Source: Parabacteroides johnsonii DSM 18315 (GTDB lineage: Bacteria > Bacteroidota > Bacteroidia > Bacteroidales > Tannerellaceae). Taken from it: a stretch of DNA of 64,000 nt. Numbering within the stretch: position 1 is the first letter of the stretch; each line of letters opens with the position of its first letter. Under the pieces are notes generated by a model. It made no database searches. It had not been told where the DNA came from and saw nothing but the letters and a program-made list of their open reading frames with translations. Shown here piece after piece: positions 52,878 through 61,452 of the stretch. The stretch is from assembly GCF_025151045.1 (NCBI RefSeq), contig NZ_CP102285.1, positions 4,340,001-4,404,000 of the forward strand, in the 5' to 3' direction. A program made the translations under genes and the position numbers.

Positions 52878-52930
52878 AAAAAGTCCAGATTTTCTGTTCT
52901 TGTTAAAAGAAGCAGAGAGTCTGGACTTTT
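52878..52930. terminator. Bidirectional terminator
   Basis: AAAAGTCCAGA pairs with TCTGGACTTTT, with an inner TCTG/CAGA pairing. It has A and T tracts on both sides, so it can act on either strand. Confidence 0.7.
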
Positions 52931-52998
52931 ATGATAATTATGTAACCTCACGGTTATATTAATTAGGTTTGCTTGCAGAATTAAGGGATTCGTGCAAA

Positions 52999-53029
52999 CA
53001 GAGTATAGGGTAAAATTTCACAAATTGTA
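52999..53029 (+). pseudogene. Relic of a fimbrial anchor 5' region, inverted
   Basis: It reads ACAGAGTATAGGG then TAAAATTTCACAAATTGT on the plus strand. The same two blocks occur on the minus strand at 54182-54252, as leader (CAGAGTATAGGG) and codons 4-10 (GKIFTNC) of the anchor gene. The 40 bp between them is missing here, as if deleted between GGGT repeats. Confidence 0.55.
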
Positions 53030-53226
53030 TTGTGTTATTTCTTGCTACAAAGTTACGCTATCAATTGTGTTTATATGTGTGGTAAAAATATCATACGGGT
53101 GTTGTATTTCTATCATTTGTGATATTATAAAGTACTTGTAATCAGATGAAATACTTATTAACAATTGTGTTTGTATCATATTAGTTGGTGTTCCTATCAC
53201 GGAGAATCGCATATTTATAAAAAAGC

Positions 53227-53258
53227 GGCGCACACTCGGAATAATCCGAATGTGCGCC
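53227..53258 (-). terminator. Terminator of the anchor gene
   Basis: The 14-bp stem GGCGCACACTCGGA with TCCGAATGTGCGCC has one mismatch and a T6 run on the minus strand, 30 bp after the stop codon. Confidence 0.82.
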
Positions 53259-53262
53259 TATT

Positions 53263-53283
53263 GCATATAAAAAATTGAGGGTC
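53263..53283 (+). repeat. Inverted repeat, left copy, at the 3' edge of the anchor gene
   Basis: GCATATAAAAAATTGAGGGT plus C is an inverted copy of 54211-54230, with one extra G. It lies 3 bp from the stop codon of the anchor gene. Confidence 0.7.
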
Positions 53284-53286
53284 GAA

Positions 53287-54210
53287 TTATCCGACTGTAA
53301 CATACTGAATAACAGTACCCCAGTCTGAAACGCTAACATTGATATTGTTGCGTGAAAGATCAAAAACGATATTTGTTTGTTCTCCTTTGTTTGCAGCCAC
53401 GATTTCTGAATTTTTGACATTTTCGGAAGAAAGAACCAAAACGTCGTCTCTGTAAAGCTCTATAGTCATATTATCGGCCGGTAAAATGGAGAATGTACCT
53501 GTAGTCAAGTTCCCATTGTCATTTAAAGTAGCCGGAATAATATATTCGATATCATTGCCTGTCAATTCACCATTGCAGTTGAAAGAACTTTTAGTTCTCT
53601 TGATTTTATAATAATAATTGCCTTCTTTGGAGTCAAATACCTTTAAAGCTCCTTTTGTCAAGATTGACATAGAAGACACCTTGCGTTCAATCTTTAATTC
53701 CTGTGCGGTTGCTTTTGTAGAAGAACGGTGTAATACGATTTGCCCGTAAAACAGATCTCCCGGCAGATTGTTTGCTATGCCATTATTGTGTTTCAGGCTC
53801 ACCTGCAGGTCTGAAATGATATTTGCCCGGTTCATGTTACTGATCTCTTCGCTTTCACTTGAAAGGCCCGCCCAAGCGACAACGGTGATCTTGTCGGATC
53901 CCGGACAGCTTATTTCGACCGGCTTAACCTGTAAAAGATAATCCTTGTCTACCGTGATTTGTTTATAGAAATCATTGTTTTCATCGAAAACATACAGTGT
54001 AGTGCTTTTTACGTCTCCTTTGGCGGTGATGTCCGAGTTCTCGGAATAGGCTTTCAAGATTACGGAAAAAGGCACTTCTGTTTCCAGAGGAACTCTTTCA
54101 TCTATGATTGAAGTGGAATCGCCATCAGCAGAACAGCTTGCGAAAGACAGAATAACGGACAAAGTCCAAATAGAAAACAAACAATTTGTGAAAATTTTAC
54201 CCTTTTTCAT
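53287..54210 (-). CDS. FimB/Mfa2-type fimbrial anchor lipoprotein
   Basis: The protein has 307 residues. The leader MKKGKIFTNCLFSIWTLSVI ends LSFASC-SADGDS, a lipobox. The first domain (VPFSVILKAYSENSD, VKSTTLYVFDENNDFYKQIT, KITVVAWAGLSS) and the second (ISDLQVSLKHNN, GDLFYGQIVLHR, ATAQELKIERKVSSMSILTK) follow the FimB/Mfa2 pattern of anchors that keep the fimbrial base in the outer membrane. It is a single gene with its own promoter and terminator. Inverted repeats touch both ends of the CDS. It is transcribed divergently from the adjoining hybrid regulator across a 1-kb gap. Confidence 0.8.
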   Translation of the reverse strand: MKKGKIFTNCLFSIWTLSVILSFASCSADGDSTSIIDERVPLETEVPFSVILKAYSENSDITAKGDVKSTTLYVFDENNDFYKQITVDKDYLLQVKPVEISCPGSDKITVVAWAGLSSESEEISNMNRANIISDLQVSLKHNNGIANNLPGDLFYGQIVLHRSSTKATAQELKIERKVSSMSILTKGALKVFDSKEGNYYYKIKRTKSSFNCNGELTGNDIEYIIPATLNDNGNLTTGTFSILPADNMTIELYRDDVLVLSSENVKNSEIVAANKGEQTNIVFDLSRNNINVSVSDWGTVIQYVTVG

Positions 54211-54230
54211 GACCCTAATTTTTTATATGC
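54211..54230 (-). repeat. Inverted repeat, right copy, at the 5' edge of the anchor gene
   Basis: GACCCTAATTTTTTATATGC is the inverted partner of 53263-53283 and directly abuts the ATG of the anchor gene. A third copy, in the same orientation as the left one, is at about 54750-54770. Confidence 0.7.
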
Positions 54231-54310
54231 TAATTAAAAACCCTATACTCTGAAGGAACTTTTGTTAGGTTAAGACCCTCATCAAAACCTTTATCCCTTT
54301 TTTGATACTG

Positions 54311-54341
54311 CAAAGATATCATGGGTTTTCGAATACGGCAA
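54311..54341 (-). promoter_or_regulatory. Anchor-gene promoter (TTG, 20 bp, TATCTTTG)
   Basis: On the minus strand TTG (54341-54339) and TATCTTTG (54318-54311) are 20 bp apart. The leader is about 95 nt and includes the CAGAGTATAGGG block and the inverted repeat. Confidence 0.75.
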
Positions 54342-54709
54342 TAGTTTCGAATATAAAATATGTTAAACCGATCAAAATAATCGGAGAAAGTATCTTTATA
54401 GGGGTTATTTATCTCATTATACATCATAAATATATTAATTATCATGCATTATTGATAAAGTTGCTTCTCTTTTTATGGTTGGTAAAAATATCATAAGTAT
54501 GGTTGATTCTGTCAATGTTCAGATTTTGTTTTTGGATTTGCCATTTTGCGGGTAAATGTATCAGGTGAGGTGGTGAAACTGTCAGTTCTCGCTTTGAGAT
54601 GGACGATTGCCTAAGTTGATAGATTTTCTGAATGTTCATAATGTGATGGCTCTCTATATCATGTATAAATCGTATGTAATTATGTACGTGTTATAAAACA
54701 GGCAAGAAA
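54342..54709. other. AT-rich intergenic stretch, no gene seen
   Basis: No credible ORF. It contains GGTAAAAATATCATA (about 54481-54495), also present at about 53082, so fragments of the two flanks are shared. Confidence 0.45.
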
Positions 54710-54771
54710 AAAAGTGGCGCACACGCGGAACAATCCGGATGTACGCCTATGCATATAAAAAAATTGAGGGT
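54710..54771. repeat. Second copy of the anchor-gene terminator region
   Basis: The hairpin GGCGCACACGCGGA / TCCGGATGTACGCC, the flanking A-run and the following GCATATAAAAAAATTGAGGG are a diverged copy of 53221-53281. No gene precedes it. It marks the end of a lost paralogue. Confidence 0.72.
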
Positions 54772-55202
54772 AAAATAAGTCAAATGAAATATTTTTCTTA
54801 ATGGACAACTCATTTAGAGAAACTTGGTTTGAAAACTTTCCGATACTATAAACTATTGATGATAATGATTGTTTGCTATGAAACAAGCAGCGTTTTATAA
54901 TACCTGATTTGGAATTGATAAGCACTCGTCTGAATCTCTGTCCATTATTTTTTTACAAAAATAAAATGTCTTTTTATGTTCTACAATAATACGTGCGTAA
55001 AAGATGTTAAACGTGTCAATATGTAGGTGTTTGTGTCATGTTCTGATGGGGTCTGAGCTTTTTAAGACTCTATTTTTAGTTGCGTCTATCGGATGAAATT
55101 TGGACGCTGTCATATTTTTGTAACATCTGATATGATTCAAAAATGTATGATTATCACGATATTTTTGAAAAATAATTAGTGTTAAATGTCTCGTAGAAAA
55201 AA
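54772..55202. other. Intergenic stretch upstream of the hybrid regulator
   Basis: About 430 bp of very AT-rich sequence with several short TATCA/TGATA elements. I see no gene. Confidence 0.45.
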
Positions 55203-55219
55203 TATTTTTGCCATCTTTG
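55203..55219 (+). promoter_or_regulatory. -7 promoter boxes for the hybrid regulator
   Basis: TATTTTTG (55203-55210, a perfect TAnnTTTG) is followed by CATCTTTG (55212-55219, one mismatch). Either would give a leader of 45-60 nt. Confidence 0.5.
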
Positions 55220-55268
55220 TAGTGCAATGCTGACGATGAGTTTGTGCTTATAGAAGGATATATAATAA

Positions 55269-57335
55269 ATGCATATAAATATGAAGAAGAAATCTCTGTT
55301 CAGGAGGGTGAGTGGAGTGTTGACTGGTCTTTTTTTCAGTACTTCATTAATCTTGGCTGCCAATGAAAACGGACAACTATTCGGAAGTGAGACATTAATT
55401 GTGGTGGTGGCTCTGCTACTTTTCTTTGTCCCTCTATTTCTTTATGTGAGAAAATTACATTCTAATATGAATGACCGGTCGGACCGGATTATCAAAGAAA
55501 ACGCTGCGCTTGAAAATCTGAATAAGGAAATCAACGCTCGAAACGAAGAAGTGAATATCCGGAATGAAGAGCTTGATTCCTTGAATAGGTTGTTGGAAGA
55601 GCAAATCGAGCAACAGGAAGAAAGATACCGGGCTTTACGGGAGCAGAATGACGATTTGGCACAAGCCAATAGTGACTTAGTCCGGAAGAATAACGAGCTG
55701 GAGTTGACGATCTCCACATTAAATAATAATAAGAAAGAGTTGGAGCAGCTCATCGTAACCAAGATTAAGGAAAACGATACGATCCAGCGCGAGGCTGCCG
55801 ACAAGCTTGCTGAAGCGGAAAAACGCCTGAAAGACGCCGAGAGTATCAACGACAACTTTTTTATCGAGACGATCCATGAAATGCGTACCCCGCTTTCTCT
55901 GGTATTGGGCTCTCTTGCTTTGGTGGTGCAGAATGATGATCCGGAGAAAGACATGTCTACCCAGTTGCTTTCCGCTTATCGTAATACGCTTGCTATGCAG
56001 GACTTGGCGGACCAGTTGATCGGTACGCGCCGTTCGAATGATATCGCTAACTATTTGCGCATTGCCCGTTATGACATGGTCGAGATTGCCCGCCAGATTT
56101 GCGATATCTTTGTTGATTGGGTGGCCATGAACAACGTCGATTTCCGTATCAACACGCAGACACCCGCCCTTTGGGTTTGGATGGACCGCCGCAAGATGGA
56201 GTTCGCTCTGCGTATGTTGCTGTCGAACGCCTTCAAAAATACGTTTGCTTATGGGAAAGTGACGCTCGATATTTCTGTTGTAAATGAAAACGGAAAAGCC
56301 TACAGCGCGCTGGTTGTGACGGACGAGGGGCTGGATGAAGATGAAAGTACACGCCGCGGCTTGAAGCAGATCATGGATATGGCCGATGCGATAGGGGGGA
56401 TGTACCGAAGCGAGTCGGATAAAAATGGTACTTCCTACACGATCATGATTCCGCTTGGCAAACAACATCTGTTGGACCGTCGGGTCGAGTTTGTGGAACC
56501 CGAATCTGATCTGGTCAAACTGAATGCCCGCCAAAAAGAAGAGATCGCTGAATTGATCCAGGTGATTCCGCAAAAGAAGGAAACCGGAAAGAAACTCCTT
56601 GTAATCGACGACAGCGACCAGATACGTTGGTTCCTGAAACATGTCTTTAATAAGGAATATCAGATATTGGAAGCCCGCAACGGTCAGGACGGGATAGACG
56701 TCGCTTTGAAAGAAGAACCGGACCTGATCCTTTGCGACGTCATGATGCCGGTGAAAGATGGTTACGAGACCTGTCGTGAGATCAAGAGTGATCCCAAGAT
56801 GGCGCAGACACCTGTCGTGATGTTGACTGCCAAAGTCGAGAGCGAAGATGTGATTACCGGTATCGAAGCTGGTGCTGACGATTACATCACGAAGCCTTTC
56901 GACGTGGAAATCCTGCGAAGCAAGATCAACAGCCTGATGAAGAAGCGCGAGGATATGAAACGCTACTTCTCTAATTCTTCTGCAGTTTCGCATGATGAAG
57001 AAAGTACGCTGTCGACCAATCCGTTCATGGACGCCGTTGTCAAAAACATAGAGAAACACCTCGATGACTCTACTTTTGAGGCAAAAGTACTCGCAGACTC
57101 ATTGAATATGAGTCTGCCGACCTTGTATCGAAAGATTAAACAATACTCAGATCTGAGCATCCTCGAACTGACGCGCAACATACGGCTGAAAAAAGCTGCC
57201 GAACTGCTTGCCAGCCAGCAATACTCGGTGCAGGAAGTTGCTGAAATGGTCGGGTTCAACGATACTGCCACATTCCGTAAACGCTTTACCGAGCAATACG
57301 GAGTTACACCTTCACAATACGGAATTCCAGCTTAA
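55269..57335 (+). CDS. Reduced hybrid two-component regulator (kinase, receiver and AraC HTH) without periplasmic sensor
   Basis: The protein has 688 residues; a second ATG lies at 55281. Two hydrophobic segments (about 15-31 and 43-62) replace the large sensor of normal hybrid two-component regulators. A coiled coil follows (about 70-190, rich in Glu, Asn and Leu). The kinase has the H-box ETIHEMRTPLSLVLGS. A HATPase-like domain has weak G-boxes (VVTDEGLDEDESTRRGLKQI), so ATP binding may be altered. The receiver has LLVIDDSDQIRWF and LCDVMMPVKDGYETC. The AraC HTH has LADSLNMSLPTLYRKIKQYS and VAEMVGFNDTATFRKRFTEQ then YGVTPSQY. Its position between fimbrial genes suggests it controls them. 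Confidence 0.88.
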   Translation: MHINMKKKSLFRRVSGVLTGLFFSTSLILAANENGQLFGSETLIVVVALLLFFVPLFLYVRKLHSNMNDRSDRIIKENAALENLNKEINARNEEVNIRNEELDSLNRLLEEQIEQQEERYRALREQNDDLAQANSDLVRKNNELELTISTLNNNKKELEQLIVTKIKENDTIQREAADKLAEAEKRLKDAESINDNFFIETIHEMRTPLSLVLGSLALVVQNDDPEKDMSTQLLSAYRNTLAMQDLADQLIGTRRSNDIANYLRIARYDMVEIARQICDIFVDWVAMNNVDFRINTQTPALWVWMDRRKMEFALRMLLSNAFKNTFAYGKVTLDISVVNENGKAYSALVVTDEGLDEDESTRRGLKQIMDMADAIGGMYRSESDKNGTSYTIMIPLGKQHLLDRRVEFVEPESDLVKLNARQKEEIAELIQVIPQKKETGKKLLVIDDSDQIRWFLKHVFNKEYQILEARNGQDGIDVALKEEPDLILCDVMMPVKDGYETCREIKSDPKMAQTPVVMLTAKVESEDVITGIEAGADDYITKPFDVEILRSKINSLMKKREDMKRYFSNSSAVSHDEESTLSTNPFMDAVVKNIEKHLDDSTFEAKVLADSLNMSLPTLYRKIKQYSDLSILELTRNIRLKKAAELLASQQYSVQEVAEMVGFNDTATFRKRFTEQYGVTPSQYGIPA

Positions 57336-57747
57336 GGCTGGACATTCCGTCCTTCCGGACAATTTGTCGCACTGTATTCCTCTCGTATTCTTGTTCTATA
57401 ATAAGAATGTAAGCACCATAAAAACTGAAAATATCTCAAAAATAGGTGCAAATAAATCAAAATAGTCACTTAGAGTTTTACCGATTATATTTGAGAGTCA
57501 CGCCTCTAATGCGTCTTTACTTTTTCTCCCACCTTTGCAATGTCGAAAGACGATAACCCGAAACGATGAGACAGATAAGGATGATATTGTAAATGGTATC
57601 AGTAAATATAGTAAGGTAGTTAGCCGATGGGAAGTATAGGACAACATAAAACACAATAGTCGCTCCGAACAACTCAGCAAGCTATAGGGTAAGAAAAATA
57701 AAGATCATTATATAAACGAATTTATTAACTTTTTAATTTTGAAAAAT
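57336..57747. other. Leader region of fimbrillin gene 57748
   Basis: No gene. Candidate -7 boxes are TATATTTG (57486-57493) and CACCTTTG (57530-57537, one mismatch). The latter is followed by CAATGT, as is the fimbrial operon 1 box at 36070. A GGAAT-CCAGC / GCTGG-ATTCC hairpin (about 57321-57348) overlaps the regulator's end. Confidence 0.45.
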
Positions 57748-59028
57748 ATGAAACTAAGAAATTTAATGTATGCAACAATGATTGCATGTGCGTTCGCTTC
57801 TTGTTCGAATGATGATGTGCCGACTCCGGATAACGGTAATCCTGATGCGGAAGGTGGGACAAGTTTGACCGTGAAGTTTGACAAAGCTGCTGATACAAAG
57901 GCATCTGGTGATATTACGTCTTTATCCATGTTGGTTTTTAATGCAGATGGCAAACTGGAAGTTGTCGGAACTAAAGCAACTACACCTGCTGTGGAGGAGG
58001 GAAGTGATGCCGTTGCTCATGCTGAATTGACTGCTGGTGTTAAAGAGGTGGCTTTGATTGCTAATTATATAGTACCTACAACAGGGGAGCAGAGTTTGAT
58101 AGGAAAAACAAAAGCTGAGGTTTTTGCTACTTTAAATAAAACGTTTGATTCTGAATTGGAAGTTGAAGGAACTCTTACGATGAACAGTAAAATCTATACT
58201 GGTGTGGTAGTTGCTGCTGAAAAGAATAATGTGTTTGGTTTCGCAACTGCGCCTGCTGGCTATGTAAATGTAGAAGGCTTGACTGATACTGATTTGAAAA
58301 GCCCGGTGAAATTATACCGTAACGTGGCTAAAGTTGTGTTGAATAAAATTTCTACGAAAATGGCAGAGAATTCAAATAAGCCTAGATATTCAGATCCTCA
58401 GTTGGTACTTAAAGAAATCTTTATTCTTCAGGGACATAAGAAAACTAATTTGATAGGTGAGAATTGGGGTCAATATGCAACTACAAATGTAGATGATGAA
58501 TGGTGTAGTGCTTATGCCCATACAGACGAATGGACTGAAAAAGATGACTTGTATACGCTTGTTGAAAATCCTACTGTCCCAGAAAACACTCCGTCTTGGA
58601 TTAAAACAACTATCACTGGTACAGTTACAACTTTAAATGCTTATGAGACAGCAAACAGTTTTTATGTGTATGAAAATACAGATTTAGACAATAGAACACT
58701 GTTGGTTGTGAAAGGTGACTTCTCTTATAAAATCAATGATACTGATCGTAAAATAGAGAGCGATCGTTATTACACAATCGCTTTAGGTGAAAATTTCCAA
58801 GTGTCAGCTGGTGAAAGCAATGTCGCTTCTGAGCTTTTGGCTTTGCGTGGAGTAACAGAAAATGATGGCAAATACAATGGTTTGTATCGTAACTTGCAGT
58901 ATGATTTGACTTTGACAGTTACAGGACCGGGTTATCAAACTCCTGGTGGTGGTGGCGATCCTACAACACTGGATGTACAGTGCGTGGTTGTCCCTTTCGG
59001 ACAAGTTAATCAAGATGTTGAAATCTAA
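57748..59028 (+). CDS. Major fimbrillin-type lipoprotein
   Basis: The protein has 426 residues from the ATG at 57748; the frame is also open from a TTG at 57739. The leader MKLRNLMYATMIACAFASC ends in a lipobox (FASC-SNDD). The mature sequence has TSLTVKFDKAADTKASGDIT (a likely maturation site near TKA), SLSMLVFNADGKLEVVGTKA and VKEVALIANYIVP, the fimbrillin N-terminal beta domain. In the C-terminal domain SFYVYENTDLDNRTLLVVKG and GLYRNLQYDLTLTVTGPGYQ are typical Mfa1/FimA. It is monocistronic with its own terminator, as expected for an abundant shaft subunit. It is less GC-rich than the anchor gene at 60520. Confidence 0.83.
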   Translation: MKLRNLMYATMIACAFASCSNDDVPTPDNGNPDAEGGTSLTVKFDKAADTKASGDITSLSMLVFNADGKLEVVGTKATTPAVEEGSDAVAHAELTAGVKEVALIANYIVPTTGEQSLIGKTKAEVFATLNKTFDSELEVEGTLTMNSKIYTGVVVAAEKNNVFGFATAPAGYVNVEGLTDTDLKSPVKLYRNVAKVVLNKISTKMAENSNKPRYSDPQLVLKEIFILQGHKKTNLIGENWGQYATTNVDDEWCSAYAHTDEWTEKDDLYTLVENPTVPENTPSWIKTTITGTVTTLNAYETANSFYVYENTDLDNRTLLVVKGDFSYKINDTDRKIESDRYYTIALGENFQVSAGESNVASELLALRGVTENDGKYNGLYRNLQYDLTLTVTGPGYQTPGGGGDPTTLDVQCVVVPFGQVNQDVEI

Positions 59029-59046
59029 TCATCATTCATAATATAG

Positions 59047-59079
59047 AAAATCCCCGGTCCTTAAAGGCTGGGGATTTTT
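59047..59079 (+). terminator. Terminator after fimbrillin 57748
   Basis: AAAATCCCC pairs with GGGGATTTT, with an inner G-rich loop, and is followed by a T-run. Confidence 0.82.
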
Positions 59080-59188
59080 AGTTTATAGAAAGGTGGCATT
59101 TATGGCATCTGTTGCACAAACCTATGCAAAACTATCAAAACGCCTGTGTGATAGATTTATCTATTAATAAAGAGAGTAGCACCTATTC

Positions 59189-59216
59189 TTGAAACACGCA
59201 AAGCTAAATACTTTTG
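59189..59216 (+). promoter_or_regulatory. Promoter of fimbrial operon 2 (TTG, 17 bp, TACTTTTG)
   Basis: TTG at 59189-59191 and TACTTTTG at 59209-59216 precede the ATG at 59269 by about 50 bp. Confidence 0.68.
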
Positions 59217-59268
59217 TATTGTATAAATCAATAAGGGATAAATGGAAATTAATAAAATACACATATTT

Positions 59269-60483
59269 ATGAAATTGAAGAGTTATTTTCTTTTGAGTAT
59301 AGTGGTAGGGATGGCATTTGCGTGTTCATCAGACGAGAACGTTCCGGAGGTAGAGGTCTTTACTCCGGATGCAACTTTGTCCTTGGCAGCTGTTGCAGAT
59401 GGGAAAAGCTTGACTAAAGCTGGTGAAGGAGAAAAGGAAAACATTGATCAGGAAGATGCTATTAAGAGTTTGCATGTGATGGTTTTTTATGCTGGTGGGA
59501 ACTTGCAAGTTGATAAAGTGGTTGCTGCTACCAATAGAGTGGATGATTTGGATGTACAAAGTGGTGCTGTCAAAATTCTTGTATTAGCAAATGCCGGAAC
59601 GCAGGAAAATCAATTTGACACATTAGAGAAAGCATTAGCATATCAGAGGGCATTAGATAATGAAAATGAAAATAACGGATACTCTATGAGCAGTCGGTTG
59701 ATCGAGGCTACGTTAGATGAGGGAATGCATAATATTTTTGGTAATATAAAAGATTTCCCCGGCCACATGCCGAATGTTTCAAAGGAAGGAAATGATATTA
59801 AACTGACACGCCACATCGCCCAAATCAACTTGAAATCGGTTTCTATAAAATCCGATAATGGAAAAGCTTCTTTCGTCATTGACTCTGTCTTTGTGGCAAA
59901 TGTGAAAGGCTATTCTTTGATGTCGGCCAATTCCACTGAAGAATGGGGTGCAGTGGAGAGCAAAAAAGCACCGGATGGTAATTCTTTATGGTGGTACGGC
60001 CAATATGAAAATGAATATTGGAATGGTGAATACAAGACGATCGAGGATGGTTTGTTGAAAGCTGATTTGTTAGGCTTTAACGCTAATAAACGGGATGTGA
60101 CCTCTTCCTCTCCTTGGAAACCAGAAACAGGCCAACTCGCTTGTGGCAAATCATTTATCGTATATGAAAATATGGTTGATGCCGTCGAGCCCGGACAACG
60201 TACTTTGTTAGTGTTGAAGGGCACTTATGCAGATGGTAACGGCAGAGTAGAAGCGAACCGTTTTTATACGATCCCCGTCAATGCAATGGGGACGATGACA
60301 GATGCTGAAGGTGGTACACCTGACCACTCTTACGTCAAACGCAACTACCGTTACAACATCTCCCTCACCATTAAGAGCAGCGGTTCCGACCGGCCCTATG
60401 ATCCGGCAAGCGAGGCTTGTATGGATGTGGCTGTTACGGTGGCTGACTGGGATGTGATCGAGCAAAATGAAGATTTGGATTAA
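59269..60483 (+). CDS. Fimbrillin-type lipoprotein, operon 2
   Basis: The protein has 404 residues from the ATG at 59269; an ATG at 59242 adds nine residues ahead of the signal. The leader MKLKSYFLLSIVVGMAFAC ends in a lipobox (FAC-SSDEN). The first domain has ATLSLAAVADGKSLTKAGEG, SLHVMVFYAGGNLQVDKVV and VKILVLANAGTQEN. The second domain includes CGKSFIVYENMVDAVEPGQR, LLVLKGTYAD, VKRNYRYNISLTIKSSGS and MDVAVTVADWDVIEQ, the typical last strand. It is paralogous to the fimbrillin at 57748. It is 9 bp from the following extended frame and 36 bp from the anchor ATG I chose. Confidence 0.83.
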   Translation: MKLKSYFLLSIVVGMAFACSSDENVPEVEVFTPDATLSLAAVADGKSLTKAGEGEKENIDQEDAIKSLHVMVFYAGGNLQVDKVVAATNRVDDLDVQSGAVKILVLANAGTQENQFDTLEKALAYQRALDNENENNGYSMSSRLIEATLDEGMHNIFGNIKDFPGHMPNVSKEGNDIKLTRHIAQINLKSVSIKSDNGKASFVIDSVFVANVKGYSLMSANSTEEWGAVESKKAPDGNSLWWYGQYENEYWNGEYKTIEDGLLKADLLGFNANKRDVTSSSPWKPETGQLACGKSFIVYENMVDAVEPGQRTLLVLKGTYADGNGRVEANRFYTIPVNAMGTMTDAEGGTPDHSYVKRNYRYNISLTIKSSGSDRPYDPASEACMDVAVTVADWDVIEQNEDLD

Positions 60484-60519
60484 TAGGGTAAAATGAATGA
60501 GAATAAAAAACAGAACGTT

Positions 60520-61422
60520 ATGAAATCGATATTGACAAAAAAGGGATTATTTCTGGCACTTGTCGCGGTGATGGTCTTGGCCACCGGCTGTATCAAGGAA
60601 GACTTGGACGAGTGCTATAAGCTGACACTAAAGGTAGTGAACCACAAAGGTGATGATATCACGGCTTTGAGCGTTGTTTCGGAAGCCAAGCTCTTTATCT
60701 ACGATAATAATTCGAAGCTGCTTGACACGCGCGATCTCAACGATGCCTTTATCAGAGGCAAAGAAACTATCGAGTTGAACTATCCCGAAAGTTCGAAACT
60801 GCACCTGATCGCATGGGGAAACCTCAAAGGACATCAGGACGTAAACGAGGCCACCAAGGCCGAAGACTTCGCCGTTTCTCTGAGGAGTGAAGATGAGATC
60901 GCACAGTCTCCCGACAGCATTTTTTTCGGCGATATCGATGTGACGGTACGCGGGAACGGCGTGGCTGGCGGGAACCAGGAAATCGTGCTCGAACCCAAAA
61001 CCGGAACGGTCGAGATGAGAACCCTCAACCTTCAATATGCCCTGACGGCAAGAGGGCTGCGTGCGACCGACGAATGCGACTTCTATATGGATCGCACCTT
61101 GAACACGATCGACTATAAGGGCGAGTTGACCGGCGACAGTGTCTATTACAATCCCGAAGCCGACTGGAAAGGCTCCGAATGGGAAACGACAGGTCCGCAG
61201 TCGCTCTACTTGGGCCAGAATATGACCGGAAGCATACAGGTCGGCAACGACCGCTACGAAGTGAAGGAAGGAACTTTCGACGACGGCACGACCGGCCCGA
61301 TCGAAATCCATCCCTTCCAGCGCACATTGGTACTGTTCGTATGGGGTGAAGACGGTGCCTTCTTGGGCGCAAGGATCAAAGTGACCCCTTGGGGTGTTGT
61401 CGATGATGATATTGAATGGTAA
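60520..61422 (+). CDS. FimB/Mfa2-type fimbrial anchor lipoprotein
   Basis: The protein has 300 residues from the ATG at 60520; the frame is also open from 60493. The leader MKSILTKKGLFLALVAVMVL is followed by ATGC-IKEDLDEC, the classic Mfa2/FimB start. The first domain has LTLKVVNHKGDDITALSVVS, AKLFIYDNNSKLLDTRDL and KLHLIAWGNLKG. The second has SPDSIFFGDIDV, IVLEPKTGTVEMRTLNLQYA and a terminal FLGARIKVTPWGVVDDDIEW. It limits fimbrial length and anchors the fibre. It is notably more GC-rich than both neighbours. Only about 20% of the protein looks alike between this anchor and the one at 53287. Confidence 0.85.
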   Translation: MKSILTKKGLFLALVAVMVLATGCIKEDLDECYKLTLKVVNHKGDDITALSVVSEAKLFIYDNNSKLLDTRDLNDAFIRGKETIELNYPESSKLHLIAWGNLKGHQDVNEATKAEDFAVSLRSEDEIAQSPDSIFFGDIDVTVRGNGVAGGNQEIVLEPKTGTVEMRTLNLQYALTARGLRATDECDFYMDRTLNTIDYKGELTGDSVYYNPEADWKGSEWETTGPQSLYLGQNMTGSIQVGNDRYEVKEGTFDDGTTGPIEIHPFQRTLVLFVWGEDGAFLGARIKVTPWGVVDDDIEW

Positions 61423-61452
61423 TAAGAAACGAATGCTAATATATAAAAACGA

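Larger units (their letters stand above)
52767..53226. other. Intergenic stretch with hairpin and fimbrial-gene relic
   Basis: AT-rich, with no intact gene. It contains a bidirectional terminator (52878-52930), a plus-strand TAGGTTTG box (52964-52971), a relic of a fimbrial 5' end at 52999-53029, and a minus-strand TAACTTTG box (53048-53055). Confidence 0.5.

Noticed and set aside
54680-54925. An 81-codon minus-strand frame in the region of the orphan terminator
   Set aside because: It runs through the duplicated terminator hairpin and has no signal sequence, promoter or recognisable domain.
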